Assembly (NCBI RefSeq): GCF_000384415.1
Contig: NZ_ARVU01000001.1
Span: forward strand, 682,001-746,000
From: Cycloclasticus pugetii PS-1
GTDB lineage: Bacteria; Pseudomonadota; Gammaproteobacteria; Methylococcales; Cycloclasticaceae
Reading direction: 5' to 3'
DNA: 64,000 nt
The notes beneath the pieces are model-generated. The model worked only from the letters and a program-made list of their open reading frames with translations. It had not been told where the DNA came from and ran no database searches. Below, piece by piece: positions 18,462 through 28,570 of the stretch; the first letter of the stretch is position 1, and every line of letters begins with the position of its first letter. A program made the position numbers and the translations under genes.

Positions 18462-21038
18462 ATGTCTGAGCTTGTAAAAGAAACGATCCCCGTCAATATT
18501 GAAGATGAGATGCGCCAGTCTTATTTAGACTACGCGATGAGTGTTATTGTTGGGAGAGCCTTGCCAGATGTACGTGATGGCTTAAAGCCAGTGCACCGTA
18601 GGGTGTTGTACGCAATGAATGTGTTGAACAACGATTGGAATAAACCTTATAAGAAATCCGCCCGTATTGTTGGGGATGTTATTGGTAAATATCACCCTCA
18701 TGGTGATACCGCTGTGTATGACACCATCGTTCGGATGGCGCAGCCTTTTTCTATGCGTCATATGTTGGTGGATGGTCAGGGTAACTTTGGTTCAGTTGAT
18801 GGTGATTCTGCAGCGGCGATGCGGTATACCGAAATCAGAATGTCAAAGTTGTCGCATGAAATGTTAACTGACCTAGATAAGGAAACAGTTGATTTTACTG
18901 CTAACTACGATGAATCAGAGCACGAACCCAGTGTGTTGCCTGCGCGTGCTCCTTTACTGCTCATTAATGGTTCGTCTGGTATAGCGGTGGGCATGGCGAC
19001 GAATATTCCGCCACATAATCTTGCGGAAGTAACCTCAGCATGTCTGCGTTTGATTGAGGAGCCTGAAACAACCATTGATCAATTGCTGGAATATATTCCA
19101 GGGCCTGATTTTCCAACGGCAGGTATTATCAATGGTGCCACCGGTATTCGCGAAGCTTACCAAACAGGCCGCGGTAAAATTTACCTACGTGCGCGTTACC
19201 ATGTTGAAGGCGAAGAAAGTTCAAATAGTAAGCTGTCTATTATCGTCACTGAATTGCCGTATCAAGTAAATAAAGCACGCTTGATGGAGAAAATTGCTCA
19301 TCTTGTTAAAGATGGCAAGCTAGAAGGTATTTCAGGCCTGCGTGATGAGTCAGATAAAGACGGCATGCGTATGGTGATAGAGCTTAAACGTGGCGAAGTG
19401 CCTGAAGTGATTATCAATAATTTATATCAACACACGCAACTTCAGAATGTGTTCGGTATTAACATGGTGGCGCTGATCGATGGTCGCCCTAAATGTTTGA
19501 ACCTTAAGCAAATCCTTAATGCGTTTATTGATCATCGACGTGAAGTCGTAACGCGCAGAACAATTTATGACTTACGTAAAGCGCGTGAGCGTGCTCATAC
19601 CCTAGAAGGGTTAGCGATTGCGTTGTCGAACATTGATGAAATGATCGCGATGATTAAGGCAGCAAAGACCCCTGCCGAAGCAAAGGTGAGCTTGCTGGGA
19701 GCAGCTTGGGAGCCTGGTTTAGTAGCTGACTTATTATCAAAAGCAGACTCAAGCCGTTCTCGCCCAGATAAGCTTGAAGAGCAATATGGCATTGTTGATG
19801 GGCGTTATCATTTGTCTCCTGCGCAAGCGCAGGCTATTTTAGAGTTGCGCCTGCACCGTTTGACAGGGCTTGAGCAAGATAAGATTCTTCAAGAATATAA
19901 AGATCTTCTTGTTGTAATTGATGACCTTTTAGATATTTTGGCGAACAGGGATCGCTTGATGTCAGTGATCAGTGAAGAGCTGAAAACACTGATAGAAGAA
20001 TATAAAGAAGAGCGTAGAACAGAAATTGTTGATAAGTTTTTAAACCTCACGGCAGAAGATTTAATTACCGAAGAAGATATGGTGGTGACTTTGTCGCATG
20101 AGGGTTATGTGAAATCACAGCCGCTTACTTCATATACTGCGCAACGTCGTGGTGGAAAGGGTAAAACAGCCGCAAACACAAAGAATGAAGACTTTATTGA
20201 TAAGCTGTTTATTGCCAACACACATGACACAGTTTTATGTTTCTCGAGTAAAGGGAAAGTCTATTGGTTGCGCGTGTTCAATTTGCCGGTGGCCAGTAGG
20301 GTTGCGAGAGGTAAACCGATTGTCAATTTGCTGCCGCTAGACAGTGACGAACGTATTAACGCTATTTTGCCAATTCGTGAGTTCAATGAAGATGAATATA
20401 TTTTCATGGCTACTGAATCGGGCACGGTTAAAAAGACCCATATTAAAGAGTTTGAAAAACCACGTGCGAACGGCAAAATTGCTATTGATTTGCGTGATGA
20501 CGATACCTTAGTTGGCGTTGCAGTCACCGATGGCGAAAAAGACGTTATGTTATTTGCTAGCTCAGGCAAGGTAGCTAGTTTTAAAGAGGCAGATGTTCGG
20601 GTGATGGGACGTACAGCAAGTGGTGTTCGGGGTATGCGTTTAAAAGATGAAGAACATATTATTTCATTGATTATTTCAGAACCAGGCACTGTTTTAACAT
20701 TAACCCAAAATGGTTACGGTAAGCGCACAAAAATTGAAGAGTATCCGATTCATAAGCGAGGTGGGCAAGGGGTTATAGCAATGCAAACCAGTGAACGTAA
20801 TGGTGCGTTGGTCGGTGCTGTCTTGGTAGATGAAAGCGACGAGCTAATGCTGATCACCGATGGCGGTACATTGGTTAGAACGCGAACCAGTGAAATATCA
20901 ATTTTAGGGAGAAATACACAAGGTGTTCGTGTTATTCGTCCCGCTAAGAATGAAAAAGTCATCGGTTTAGATCGTATTGCTAGCTTAGATGATGAAGAGG
21001 GTGAAGAAGTCGCCCTTGATGAAGAAATTACAGATTAA
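18462..21038 (+). CDS. gyrA: DNA gyrase subunit A
   Basis: The breakage-rejoining subunit of gyrase, acting as A2B2 to introduce negative supercoils. It has 858 residues, with the winged-helix/tower/coiled-coil region (about 1-515) and the C-terminal beta-pinwheel (about 525-840) including the GyrA box QRRGGKG, then an acidic tail. The catalytic tyrosine is Y122 ([10 protein letters not shown]). In the quinolone-resistance region position 83 is Thr and position 87 is Asp (HGDTAVYD). The start ATG follows CTAGGAGATACCGATAC, a good ribosome site. serC starts 19 bases downstream, so gyrA may be read into the serC-aroA run. Confidence 0.98.
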   Translation: MSELVKETIPVNIEDEMRQSYLDYAMSVIVGRALPDVRDGLKPVHRRVLYAMNVLNNDWNKPYKKSARIVGDVIGKYHPHGDTAVYDTIVRMAQPFSMRHMLVDGQGNFGSVDGDSAAAMRYTEIRMSKLSHEMLTDLDKETVDFTANYDESEHEPSVLPARAPLLLINGSSGIAVGMATNIPPHNLAEVTSACLRLIEEPETTIDQLLEYIPGPDFPTAGIINGATGIREAYQTGRGKIYLRARYHVEGEESSNSKLSIIVTELPYQVNKARLMEKIAHLVKDGKLEGISGLRDESDKDGMRMVIELKRGEVPEVIINNLYQHTQLQNVFGINMVALIDGRPKCLNLKQILNAFIDHRREVVTRRTIYDLRKARERAHTLEGLAIALSNIDEMIAMIKAAKTPAEAKVSLLGAAWEPGLVADLLSKADSSRSRPDKLEEQYGIVDGRYHLSPAQAQAILELRLHRLTGLEQDKILQEYKDLLVVIDDLLDILANRDRLMSVISEELKTLIEEYKEERRTEIVDKFLNLTAEDLITEEDMVVTLSHEGYVKSQPLTSYTAQRRGGKGKTAANTKNEDFIDKLFIANTHDTVLCFSSKGKVYWLRVFNLPVASRVARGKPIVNLLPLDSDERINAILPIREFNEDEYIFMATESGTVKKTHIKEFEKPRANGKIAIDLRDDDTLVGVAVTDGEKDVMLFASSGKVASFKEADVRVMGRTASGVRGMRLKDEEHIISLIISEPGTVLTLTQNGYGKRTKIEEYPIHKRGGQGVIAMQTSERNGALVGAVLVDESDELMLITDGGTLVRTRTSEISILGRNTQGVRVIRPAKNEKVIGLDRIASLDDEEGEEVALDEEITD

Positions 21039-21057
21039 TTGTTTTAAGGAGAGTTAG

Positions 21058-22140
21058 ATGTCCCGTGTATATAATTTCAGTGCCGGCCCGGCTGCAGTAC
21101 CTGTAGACGTATTGAAAAAAGCCCAACAAGAAATGCTTGAGTGGCATGACTCGGGTATGTCTGTTATGGAAATGAGTCACCGTGGTAAAGACTTTATTTC
21201 AATTGCAGAAAAAGCAGAAGCCGATGTTCGAGAACTAATGAACGTTCCTGAGAACTATAAGGTTCTATTTTTACAAGGTGGTGCAACAACCCAATTTTCA
21301 ATGGTGCCGATGAATTTACTTCGCGGTAAAGATAAAACCTGTTATGTCAATACAGGTGCTTGGTCTAAAAAAGCCATTAAAGAAGCTAAAATTCATAGCA
21401 ATGTGCACATTTCGGCCAGCTCAGAATCGACTAACTTCACTACAATCCCAGCAGTAGACAGTTGGGATGTTGATCAAAATGCGGCCTACTTGCATTACAC
21501 CAGTAATGAAACCATTGGTGGTGTTGAATTTCACTCTATACCCGATGTAGGTGATATAGATTTGGTTGCGGACATGTCATCAAATATTTTATCTAGAGAG
21601 TTTGATGTCAGTAAGTTTGGTGTCATTTATGCTGGCGGTCAGAAGAATATGGGGCCATCGGGTATAGCGCTTACAATAGTGCGTGAAGACTTGATTGGCA
21701 ATGTGAAAGCCGGTTCGCCGTCCATGATGGATTATAAAAATCATGCAGATGCAGGGTCAATGTTTAATACACCTGCCACCTACAGCTGGTACTTAATGGG
21801 CTTAGTGTTTGAGTGGATAAAAGAGCAAGGCGGTGTGTCAGCGATAGAAGCACAAAATGTTCGTAAGGCTGAAAAACTTTATGCTGCGATTGATAACTCA
21901 GATTTTTATGCAAACCCTGTCGAGTTGACCTCACGATCAAGAATGAATATTCCATTTACCTTGGCAAATGCTGAATTAGAAGGCTTATTTTTAAGTGAAG
22001 CTAAATCAGCTGGCCTAGTCACTTTAAAGGGTCATCGATCAGTAGGGGGTATGCGTGCCAGCATTTATAATGCAATGCCAGAAGAAGGGGTTGATGCATT
22101 GATCAGTATGATGGCTGAGTTTGAAAGAACAAAGGCATAG
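21058..22140 (+). CDS. serC: Phosphoserine aminotransferase
   Basis: This PLP enzyme makes 3-phosphoserine from 3-phosphohydroxypyruvate, with a related role in pyridoxal phosphate synthesis. It has 360 residues, full length. Family marks are NFSAGPAAVP at the N-terminus, the LQGGATTQF phosphate-binding loop near residue 75, and the PLP lysine in YAGGQKNMGPSG near 197. It has a strong ribosome site (AAGGAGAG) and lies 19 bases behind gyrA. serA follows 32 bases downstream, so two serine-pathway enzymes are adjacent. Confidence 0.97.
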   Translation: MSRVYNFSAGPAAVPVDVLKKAQQEMLEWHDSGMSVMEMSHRGKDFISIAEKAEADVRELMNVPENYKVLFLQGGATTQFSMVPMNLLRGKDKTCYVNTGAWSKKAIKEAKIHSNVHISASSESTNFTTIPAVDSWDVDQNAAYLHYTSNETIGGVEFHSIPDVGDIDLVADMSSNILSREFDVSKFGVIYAGGQKNMGPSGIALTIVREDLIGNVKAGSPSMMDYKNHADAGSMFNTPATYSWYLMGLVFEWIKEQGGVSAIEAQNVRKAEKLYAAIDNSDFYANPVELTSRSRMNIPFTLANAELEGLFLSEAKSAGLVTLKGHRSVGGMRASIYNAMPEEGVDALISMMAEFERTKA

Positions 22141-22172
22141 ACAAACAGTTAATAATTTATAGGTTAGTAAAC

Positions 22173-23336
22173 ATGTACAAAATACAAACATTGAACAACA
22201 TTTCTGTAAAAGGCCTTGAGAAATTTCCAAGAGAGACCTATGAAGTGGCCTCTGAAATTCAAAACCCAGATGCTTATATGCTGCGTTCTTTAAAGCTGCA
22301 TAATGTAGATATACCTGAAAGTGTTTTAGCAATTGGACGAGCCGGTGCCGGTGTTAATAATATACCCATTGAGAAAATGAGTGCACGAGGTGTTCCTGTG
22401 TTTAATGCACCAGGCGCTAATGCAAATGCGGTAAAAGAATTAGTTTTAACAGGTATGCTTTTAGGTTGCCGAAATATATGTCAGGCGTGGGAATGTGCAA
22501 AAAACCTTACAGGCGATGACGAGTCCATTAGTAAAGAAGTAGAGCAAGTTAAGAAAAAATTTGTAGGCTTTGAATTACCAGGTCGTACATTAGGCGTTAT
22601 TGGCTTAGGTGCGATTGGCACATCCGTGGCGAATATGGCGCGAGATTTAGGCATGAACGTTGTAGGATATGACCCAGCGTTGACTGTTGAGCGTGCGTGG
22701 CAGCTATCATCATCTATTGAATCTGCAAATACAGTCGATGAGTTGTTAGCAAAGTCTGATTTTGTGACGATCCACGTGCCGTTTAATGAGGGAACAAAGA
22801 ACCTCATTAATGCACGTCGTATTAACACGATGAATGATAATGCGATTATTTTGAATTTTTCTCGCAACGGAATTGTAAATGATGAAGACGTTGTTGAAGC
22901 GTTAAATGCCGGTAAGCTGTATTCATACATTTGTGATTTTCCAAGTAACCTATTAAAAGATCACCCGCGTGTCATTACCTTGCCACATCTTGGGGCTTCT
23001 ACAGGGGAAGCTGAAGAAAATTGTGCAATTATGATTGCTGATCAATTAAAGGATTTCCTAGAAAATGGAAATATCAAAAACTCGGTGAATTTTCCACAAG
23101 TCAAGATGCCACGAGTGAGTGGTTACCGTATGGCTATTGCAAATTCTAATGTACCTAATATGGTTGGGCAAATTTCGAGTATTCTTGCGGAAACAGGTCA
23201 TAACATCTTAGATTTATTGAATAAATCGAGAGGCGACTTGGCGTATACCTTATTAGATGTGGATACAGAAATTACAAAAGACGTCGTTGATCAAATTAAA
23301 GCCATTGATGGTGTTCTATCTGTTAGAACGATTTAA
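22173..23336 (+). CDS. serA: D-3-phosphoglycerate dehydrogenase, short type with ACT domain
   Basis: It catalyses the first step of serine synthesis. Of 387 residues, about 1-95 and 285-310 form the substrate domain and about 95-285 the NAD-binding domain (GVIGLGAIGTSVA near 145). A catalytic Arg lies in FSRNGIV and the His is in LPHLGASTGEAE near 270. The C-terminal 75 residues form an ACT-like domain (VPNMVGQISSIL). It lacks the extra intervening domain of long SerA proteins. Lying between serC and pheA, it is probably in the same transcript and makes the substrate for SerC. Confidence 0.93.
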   Translation: MYKIQTLNNISVKGLEKFPRETYEVASEIQNPDAYMLRSLKLHNVDIPESVLAIGRAGAGVNNIPIEKMSARGVPVFNAPGANANAVKELVLTGMLLGCRNICQAWECAKNLTGDDESISKEVEQVKKKFVGFELPGRTLGVIGLGAIGTSVANMARDLGMNVVGYDPALTVERAWQLSSSIESANTVDELLAKSDFVTIHVPFNEGTKNLINARRINTMNDNAIILNFSRNGIVNDEDVVEALNAGKLYSYICDFPSNLLKDHPRVITLPHLGASTGEAEENCAIMIADQLKDFLENGNIKNSVNFPQVKMPRVSGYRMAIANSNVPNMVGQISSILAETGHNILDLLNKSRGDLAYTLLDVDTEITKDVVDQIKAIDGVLSVRTI

Positions 23337-23345
23337 GAGGTGAGC

Positions 23346-24428
23346 ATGGGTGTTAATGATTCATTATCTGAGTTAAGAGGCGCTATCGATGAGCTAGATA
23401 GTCAATTATTAACCCTGTTTAATCAGCGAGCTGATTTGGCAAAAGCGGTTGCGGCAGTAAAGTTACGTGAAGGAGAAACGGTAGATTTTTATCGTCCAGA
23501 CCGTGAGGCTTCGGTCTTAAGGCGTGTTAAGGAGCAAAACCCAGGGCCTTTAAAAGATGAGCATGTGGCACGAATTTATCGTGAATTAATGTCATCGTGT
23601 TTGGCGCTGGAAAAGCCGCTGACGGTGGCTTACCTTGGTCCGTCAGGCACCTTTACGCAAGAAGCTGCCTTAAAACATTTTGGACATGCTGTACGCACTG
23701 TTGAGACGGCGACCATTGCTGATATTTTTCATGAGGTGGAAAATGGAGAGGCTCACTATGGTGTGGTGCCGGTTGAAAATTCTACAGAAGGTGTGATTAG
23801 TCATACGCTAGACATTTTCATGAATTCAGCCTTACAGATTTGCGGAGAAGTAGCGTTAAGGATTCATCATCATTTGTTGACCAATGTAGAAGCACTAGAC
23901 CAAGTTAAGGTGGTTTATTCGCACCAACAATCCTTAGCGCAATGCCGGCAGTGGCTTATGTCGCATTTACCCGGCGTAGAAACTATAGCGGTAAGCAGTA
24001 ATGCTGAAGCGGCAAGGCTTGCGAGTGAAGAAGGGGCTGCGGCGATTGCGGGTGAAATAGCATCTGATTTATACCAATTAAATATGTTGGCCAGCAATAT
24101 TGAAGATGAGCCAAATAATACAACACGGTTCTTGGTCATCGGTCAGCAAGAAGTACCACCAAGTGGCGATGATAAGACCAGCATGATGATTTCTACAAAG
24201 AACATTGCTGGTGCTTTGCAAAGTGTATTAGCACCGTTTGCATATGCAGGTATTAGTCTAAATAAAATAGAATCTAGACCGTCAAGGCAAGCAGCTTGGG
24301 ACTATGTATTCTTTGTTGATATTGATGGTCATCAAGACGATGAAAAAGTGTCCACAGTATTACAAGAATTGCTGCCTAATGTGAATCTATTAAAAGTATT
24401 GGGCTCTTATCCCAAAGCGGTTATTTAA
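23346..24428 (+). CDS. pheA: Bifunctional chorismate mutase/prephenate dehydratase (P-protein)
   Basis: It converts chorismate to prephenate and then to phenylpyruvate for phenylalanine. The protein has 360 residues from ATG 23346. The AroQ chorismate mutase helices occupy about 5-90. The prephenate dehydratase domain runs about 93-272, from VAYLGPSGTFTQEAA to the NTTRFLVIG threonine motif. The ACT regulatory domain (about 283-358) contains the ESRP motif that senses phenylalanine. AAGAGGTGA lies just before ATG 23346, so this start is preferred to the in-frame GTG at 23340, which overlaps that ribosome site. It begins 9 bases after serA. Confidence 0.96.
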   Translation: MGVNDSLSELRGAIDELDSQLLTLFNQRADLAKAVAAVKLREGETVDFYRPDREASVLRRVKEQNPGPLKDEHVARIYRELMSSCLALEKPLTVAYLGPSGTFTQEAALKHFGHAVRTVETATIADIFHEVENGEAHYGVVPVENSTEGVISHTLDIFMNSALQICGEVALRIHHHLLTNVEALDQVKVVYSHQQSLAQCRQWLMSHLPGVETIAVSSNAEAARLASEEGAAAIAGEIASDLYQLNMLASNIEDEPNNTTRFLVIGQQEVPPSGDDKTSMMISTKNIAGALQSVLAPFAYAGISLNKIESRPSRQAAWDYVFFVDIDGHQDDEKVSTVLQELLPNVNLLKVLGSYPKAVI

Positions 24429-24465
24429 AAATAAAGCAAAGGGTTGCCGGAAAGCAATAATAATA

Positions 24466-25587
24466 ATGTCTATAAAAAATAATTTTTGTGATTTGGCGTT
24501 TGAGCCTATTAATGGCCTGTTCCCCTATCAGCCCGGGAAGCCTATTGATGAATTACAGCGTGAGCTGGGACTTGATAATATTATTAAGTTAGCCTCAAAT
24601 GAAAACCCCTTGGGCCCAAGTGAGAGGGTTAAAAAAGCGATACAGAACTCGTTGAATGATATTTCAATGTACCCTGATGGCAACGGTTTTTATTTAAAAA
24701 AAGCCTTGTCAGAAAAACTCGGTGTAAACGCTGATATGATTACACTGGGTAATGGTTCAAACGATGTTCTAGATGTTATTGCTCGGGTGTTCTTAAGCAT
24801 GGGGCGAGAATGTATCTACTCTGAATATGCGTTTGTTGTGTACTCCATAGCTACGCAATCTGTAGGTGCTACTGCACGAGTCGCTAAAGCCCGTTTGCCT
24901 GATGAGCTTGAGGCTTATGGGCACGATCTTGAGGCGATGGGGAAGTTAGTTAGTGAAAAAACGTCAGTTATTTTTATTGCTAACCCAAATAACCCCACAG
25001 GAACGTGGATAGAGCCAGACCAATTGGAGCAGTTCTTAAAGAAAATACCTAAGCACATTATTGTGGTTCTTGATGAAGCATATTGCGAATACTTGGAACC
25101 ACAAAATGTCGTTGATACAACCCGTTGGCTACAGCGCTATCCAAATTTAATTATTACCAGAACTTTTTCAAAAGCATATGGGCTAGCTGGGCTGAGAATA
25201 GGTTATGCGGTCAGTCACCCGGATATTGCCGATTTGCTCAATAGGGTGAGACACCCATTCAATGTAAATTCTTTGGGCTTAGTTGCTGCCGAGGCTGCGT
25301 TACAAGATGATGCCTACATTGATAAAAGCCGTGAATTAAACAAACAAGGCTTACAACAACTCGCTAGTGGTTTTGAGAAACTAGCGCTGAGCTATATCCC
25401 TTCTGCTGGAAACTTTATCTCGCTAAATGTCGGTGAAAAAGCGGCAGATATTTACACGAAATTACTGCATGAGGCGGTCATTGTACGCCCTATAGCAGGG
25501 TATAACATGCCTGACTATCTTAGAGTATCAGTTGGCTTAGCCGAAGAAAATGAGGTTTTATTAAGTGCGCTGAAGAAGGTGATCTAG
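24466..25587 (+). CDS. hisC: Histidinol-phosphate/aromatic aminotransferase HisC
   Basis: A 373-residue class I/II PLP aminotransferase. Motifs are LASNENPLGPS near 42-52, NPNNPTG near 170, DEAYCEY near 205 and the PLP lysine in TFSKAYGLAGLRIGY near 238. HisC enzymes make histidinol phosphate, but copies placed between pheA and tyrA often act as the aromatic aminotransferase for Phe and Tyr. Location here between pheA and tyrA, with a one-base gap to tyrA, supports that second role. Both functions may be combined. Confidence 0.93.
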   Translation: MSIKNNFCDLAFEPINGLFPYQPGKPIDELQRELGLDNIIKLASNENPLGPSERVKKAIQNSLNDISMYPDGNGFYLKKALSEKLGVNADMITLGNGSNDVLDVIARVFLSMGRECIYSEYAFVVYSIATQSVGATARVAKARLPDELEAYGHDLEAMGKLVSEKTSVIFIANPNNPTGTWIEPDQLEQFLKKIPKHIIVVLDEAYCEYLEPQNVVDTTRWLQRYPNLIITRTFSKAYGLAGLRIGYAVSHPDIADLLNRVRHPFNVNSLGLVAAEAALQDDAYIDKSRELNKQGLQQLASGFEKLALSYIPSAGNFISLNVGEKAADIYTKLLHEAVIVRPIAGYNMPDYLRVSVGLAEENEVLLSALKKVI

Positions 25588-25588
25588 C

Positions 25589-26458
25589 ATGTTTAAGAAA
25601 ATGTGCATCATTGGTGTTGGCTTAATTGGCGGCTCTATTGCAAGGGCATCAAAGAAAAACAACTTATGTGAAGAAGTTATTGGCGTAGGGCGAAGCGAGA
25701 AGCATTTACAAAAAGCAGTTGAATTAGGTGTTATTGATGGGTATGAGCTGTCCATTCCATTAGCGACAAAAAACGCTGATATTATCGTTATTTGCTCACC
25801 TGTTGGGGCTTTTGAATCAATTTTCCAGCAACTAAAAACCACATGGTCAAAAGAGTGCTTGTATACGGATGCTGGCAGTACAAAAGCTAGCGTTTTAGAC
25901 GCTTTAGAAAGCGTTTTTGCTGAGGTGCCCAGTAACTTTGTGCCAGCGCATCCGATTGCAGGCTCGGAAAATAACGGTGTAGAAGCATCCAGTGATCGTT
26001 TATTTGAAGGAAAACGTAGTATCCTTACGCCCACTGAGTCGACAGATCAGCAGCTCACTGACCTATGTCAAACATGGTGGGAGAAAATGGGTGCAGAGGT
26101 GTCTATAATGAGTCCCCAGCATCACGATGAAGTGTTTGCTGCGACAAGTCATTTACCCCATGTATTAGCGTTCTCATTAGTAGAAGTGCTGAAAAACAAA
26201 CAAGATGAACGTGAGATATTTGAATACGCTGCCGGTGGATTTAAAGATTTTACACGTATTGCATCAAGTGACCCAGAAATGTGGGCGGACATCTGCCTAG
26301 CAAATGGGCCTGAGTTACTTAATGTAATGAAAGAGTTAGAGCAACTTAACCAGAAGATATCATCGTTAATCGATGCAAAAGATAAACAAGGTTTATTAGA
26401 GATATTTAAATCAGCACAAAGTGCGCGGAAATATTTCTTAAGCCTTCAAAAAAAGTAA
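25589..26458 (+). CDS. tyrA: Prephenate/arogenate dehydrogenase
   Basis: It oxidatively decarboxylates prephenate (or arogenate) to give the tyrosine precursor. The 289-residue monofunctional form has a Rossmann GVGLIGGSIA motif at residues 8-17, HPIAGSE near 122-128 with the conserved His, and a helical dimerisation domain from about 170. There is no chorismate mutase domain, unlike E. coli TyrA, since PheA supplies one in the same operon. It starts one base after hisC and ends six bases before aroA, so co-translation is likely. Confidence 0.95.
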   Translation: MFKKMCIIGVGLIGGSIARASKKNNLCEEVIGVGRSEKHLQKAVELGVIDGYELSIPLATKNADIIVICSPVGAFESIFQQLKTTWSKECLYTDAGSTKASVLDALESVFAEVPSNFVPAHPIAGSENNGVEASSDRLFEGKRSILTPTESTDQQLTDLCQTWWEKMGAEVSIMSPQHHDEVFAATSHLPHVLAFSLVEVLKNKQDEREIFEYAAGGFKDFTRIASSDPEMWADICLANGPELLNVMKELEQLNQKISSLIDAKDKQGLLEIFKSAQSARKYFLSLQKK

Positions 26459-26464
26459 AATTCA

Positions 26465-27766
26465 ATGAATACAATGTTATCAAGCCTCAGTCAGGGACTA
26501 AAGGGGCAGTTTCGTGTCCCTGGCGATAAATCAATTTCACATCGCGCTATTATGTTAGGTAGCTTGGCAGAGGGTGTCACGCAAGTCAGTGGTTTTTTAG
26601 AAGCCGAAGATGCCTTGGCAACCTTAAAAGCATTTCAACTTATGGGTGTTGATATTGAACAATTAGGTGAAGGTCGGCTACGAATAAATGGAGTCGGTTT
26701 GCATGGGCTTAAAGCGCCGCAAGAAGACTTATATGTTGGTAATTCAGGAACCTCGATGCGCTTATTATCGGGTATATTGGCTGGCCAAAAATTTGACAGC
26801 ACGCTGACAGGTGATCATTCATTAACCAAACGTCCAATGCGTCGGGTCTTAGACCCACTATCATTGATGGGTGCAGCAGTTGAAAGCACTGATGCAGGTA
26901 CATCACCTTTAAAAATTCATGGTGGCGCGCCCTTACGTGGTATTCAATATAAGATGCCAATGGGTAGCGCCCAAGTGAAGTCGTGTTTGTTATTAGCGGG
27001 TTTATACGCAGAAGGGACAACAGAGGTGATTGAGCCTGCAATTACTAGGGACCATACAGAACGTATGTTGAAGGGCTTCGGCTACTCATTGAAAACGGAA
27101 GGCAATGTGGTTGCAATAGAAGGGGGAGGGGCACTAAAAGGTATGTCAATTGATGTGCCGGGTGATATTTCTTCGGCAGCATTTTTTCTTGTGGCGGCCT
27201 CGATTACACCCAATTCAGATATTACACTCCAACATGTTGGCGTGAATGCAACACGGACAGGCATTATCGATATTTTATTAAAGATGGGCGCCGATATTAA
27301 GTTACTAAATGAAAAAGTAGTGGGTGGAGAAAAAGTAGCAGACATACGGGTCAAAAGCTGTCAATTAAAAGGTATAGAAGTACCTGAAAATTTAGTTGCT
27401 TTAGCCATAGACGAGTTTCCAGTCATTTTTGTTGCCGCTGCTTATGCTGAGGGTCAAACAATCGTAACGGGCGCCGAAGAGTTGCGTGTAAAAGAGAGTG
27501 ATCGGATTCAAACAATGGCTGATGGCTTACAAACATTAGGCGTAGATGCCCAGGCTACAGCCGATGGTATGATTATTAATGGAGGGGCTGTGCAAGGCGG
27601 AGAAGTAGAGAGTTTTGATGATCATCGAATCGCGATGGCGTTTGCGGTAGCTGGTCTACAGTCAAGGGGTGCTATTAAAATTAATAATTGCGAAAATGTA
27701 GCGACGTCCTTCCCTAATTTTGTTGAGTTAGCGACTCAATGTGGTTTTGAGTTAGCGGCAAAATGA
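26465..27766 (+). CDS. aroA: 3-phosphoshikimate 1-carboxyvinyltransferase (EPSP synthase)
   Basis: It joins phosphoenolpyruvate and shikimate 3-phosphate in the shikimate pathway. The 433-residue protein has GDKSISHRAIM near 20-30, GNSGTSMRLL near 92-101, the conserved RPMRR-type arginines near 120-125, and ELRVKESDRI near 341-350 plus DDHRIAMA near 385. The glyphosate-contact loop reads GNSGTSMR, unlike the enterobacterial GNAGTAMRP, so it belongs with the Pseudomonas/Bacillus-like forms. The gene is coupled to cmk by an ATGA overlap. Confidence 0.97.
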   Translation: MNTMLSSLSQGLKGQFRVPGDKSISHRAIMLGSLAEGVTQVSGFLEAEDALATLKAFQLMGVDIEQLGEGRLRINGVGLHGLKAPQEDLYVGNSGTSMRLLSGILAGQKFDSTLTGDHSLTKRPMRRVLDPLSLMGAAVESTDAGTSPLKIHGGAPLRGIQYKMPMGSAQVKSCLLLAGLYAEGTTEVIEPAITRDHTERMLKGFGYSLKTEGNVVAIEGGGALKGMSIDVPGDISSAAFFLVAASITPNSDITLQHVGVNATRTGIIDILLKMGADIKLLNEKVVGGEKVADIRVKSCQLKGIEVPENLVALAIDEFPVIFVAAAYAEGQTIVTGAEELRVKESDRIQTMADGLQTLGVDAQATADGMIINGGAVQGGEVESFDDHRIAMAFAVAGLQSRGAIKINNCENVATSFPNFVELATQCGFELAAK

Positions 27767-28437
27767 GTAATTTAATTCCAGTTTTAACAATTGATGGTCC
27801 AAGTGGTTCAGGAAAAGGGTCTATTTCCAAGCGTATTGCTGAAAAATTAGGCTGGCGTTATTTGGATAGTGGTGCACTATATCGCGCACTCGGTGTAGCA
27901 GCGATCAGGTCTAAAGTGGATCTTAAGAATGAAGACGCGCTTGCAGATTTGGTTAGAGATATTGCATTAGAGTTTAAGCGAACAGAACTGGGAAACTGGT
28001 CGGTTTTGCTAAACGGGCAAGAAGTACAGAATGAATTACAAACCGAACAGGTTGGGGATGTTGCTTCAAAAATAGCGGTATTTAAGAGAGTGCGAGATGG
28101 GTTGTTAGCTAAGCAACAATCTTTTTTGAAGCCGCCAGGCTTAGTCGCCGATGGAAGAGATATGGGGAGTGTTGTATTTCCAACTGCGACACACAAAGTG
28201 TATTTGACAGCAAACGCGGCCGAGCGTGGAAAAAGGCGTTATAAGCAGTTGATTGAAAAAGGAATAAGTGCTAACCTGACTGATGTTATTCAAGATATTG
28301 AGCGAAGAGATGAGCGAGATAAAAATCGCCGTACTTCTCCGTTGGTAGTGCCGACAGATGCTGTTTACATAGACTCATCTCTTTGCACTATAGAAGAGGT
28401 TGTACAGCAAGTTCTAAATTTACTGAAAAACAAATAA
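27763..28437 (+). CDS. cmk: Cytidylate kinase
   Basis: It phosphorylates CMP and dCMP with ATP. The 224-residue protein has a P-loop GPSGSGKGS at about residues 11-19, the CMP-binding GRDMGSVVFP near 131-140, and the lid RDERDKNRRTSPL near 184-196. Its ATG overlaps the aroA stop by four bases. The aroA-cmk-rpsA-ihfB order is widespread in proteobacteria. A hairpin followed by a T-tract lies between cmk and rpsA. Confidence 0.97.
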   Translation: MSNLIPVLTIDGPSGSGKGSISKRIAEKLGWRYLDSGALYRALGVAAIRSKVDLKNEDALADLVRDIALEFKRTELGNWSVLLNGQEVQNELQTEQVGDVASKIAVFKRVRDGLLAKQQSFLKPPGLVADGRDMGSVVFPTATHKVYLTANAAERGKRRYKQLIEKGISANLTDVIQDIERRDERDKNRRTSPLVVPTDAVYIDSSLCTIEEVVQQVLNLLKNK

Positions 28438-28460
28438 AACGTATCCGACAGTTTGGGTAC

Positions 28461-28474
28461 TCTCGTTACCGAGA
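28461..28474 (+). promoter_or_regulatory. Small hairpin in the rpsA leader
   Basis: TCTCG at 28461-28465 and CGAGA at 28470-28474 pair perfectly around a TTAC loop, just before the larger hairpin. S1 is known to repress its own synthesis through leader structure in gammaproteobacteria, so this may be part of that element, though it could also be minor. Confidence 0.3.
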
Positions 28475-28483
28475 AATAAAGGT

Positions 28484-28515
28484 GGTTTGAGCTCGAATGA
28501 CTCAAGCCTTTTTTT
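28484..28515 (+). terminator. Intrinsic terminator or attenuator between cmk and rpsA
   Basis: GGTTTGAG at 28484-28491 pairs with CTCAAGCC at 28501-28508, with one G-U pair and a 9-base loop, followed by seven T residues at 28509-28515. It would end or attenuate the aroA-cmk transcript before rpsA, leaving S1 mostly under separate control. Confidence 0.65.
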
Positions 28516-28570
28516 AACTTAACCCTTTTTTAAGGTCTTAGGACGTTAAAAAATTTATAAAGAGAACATC

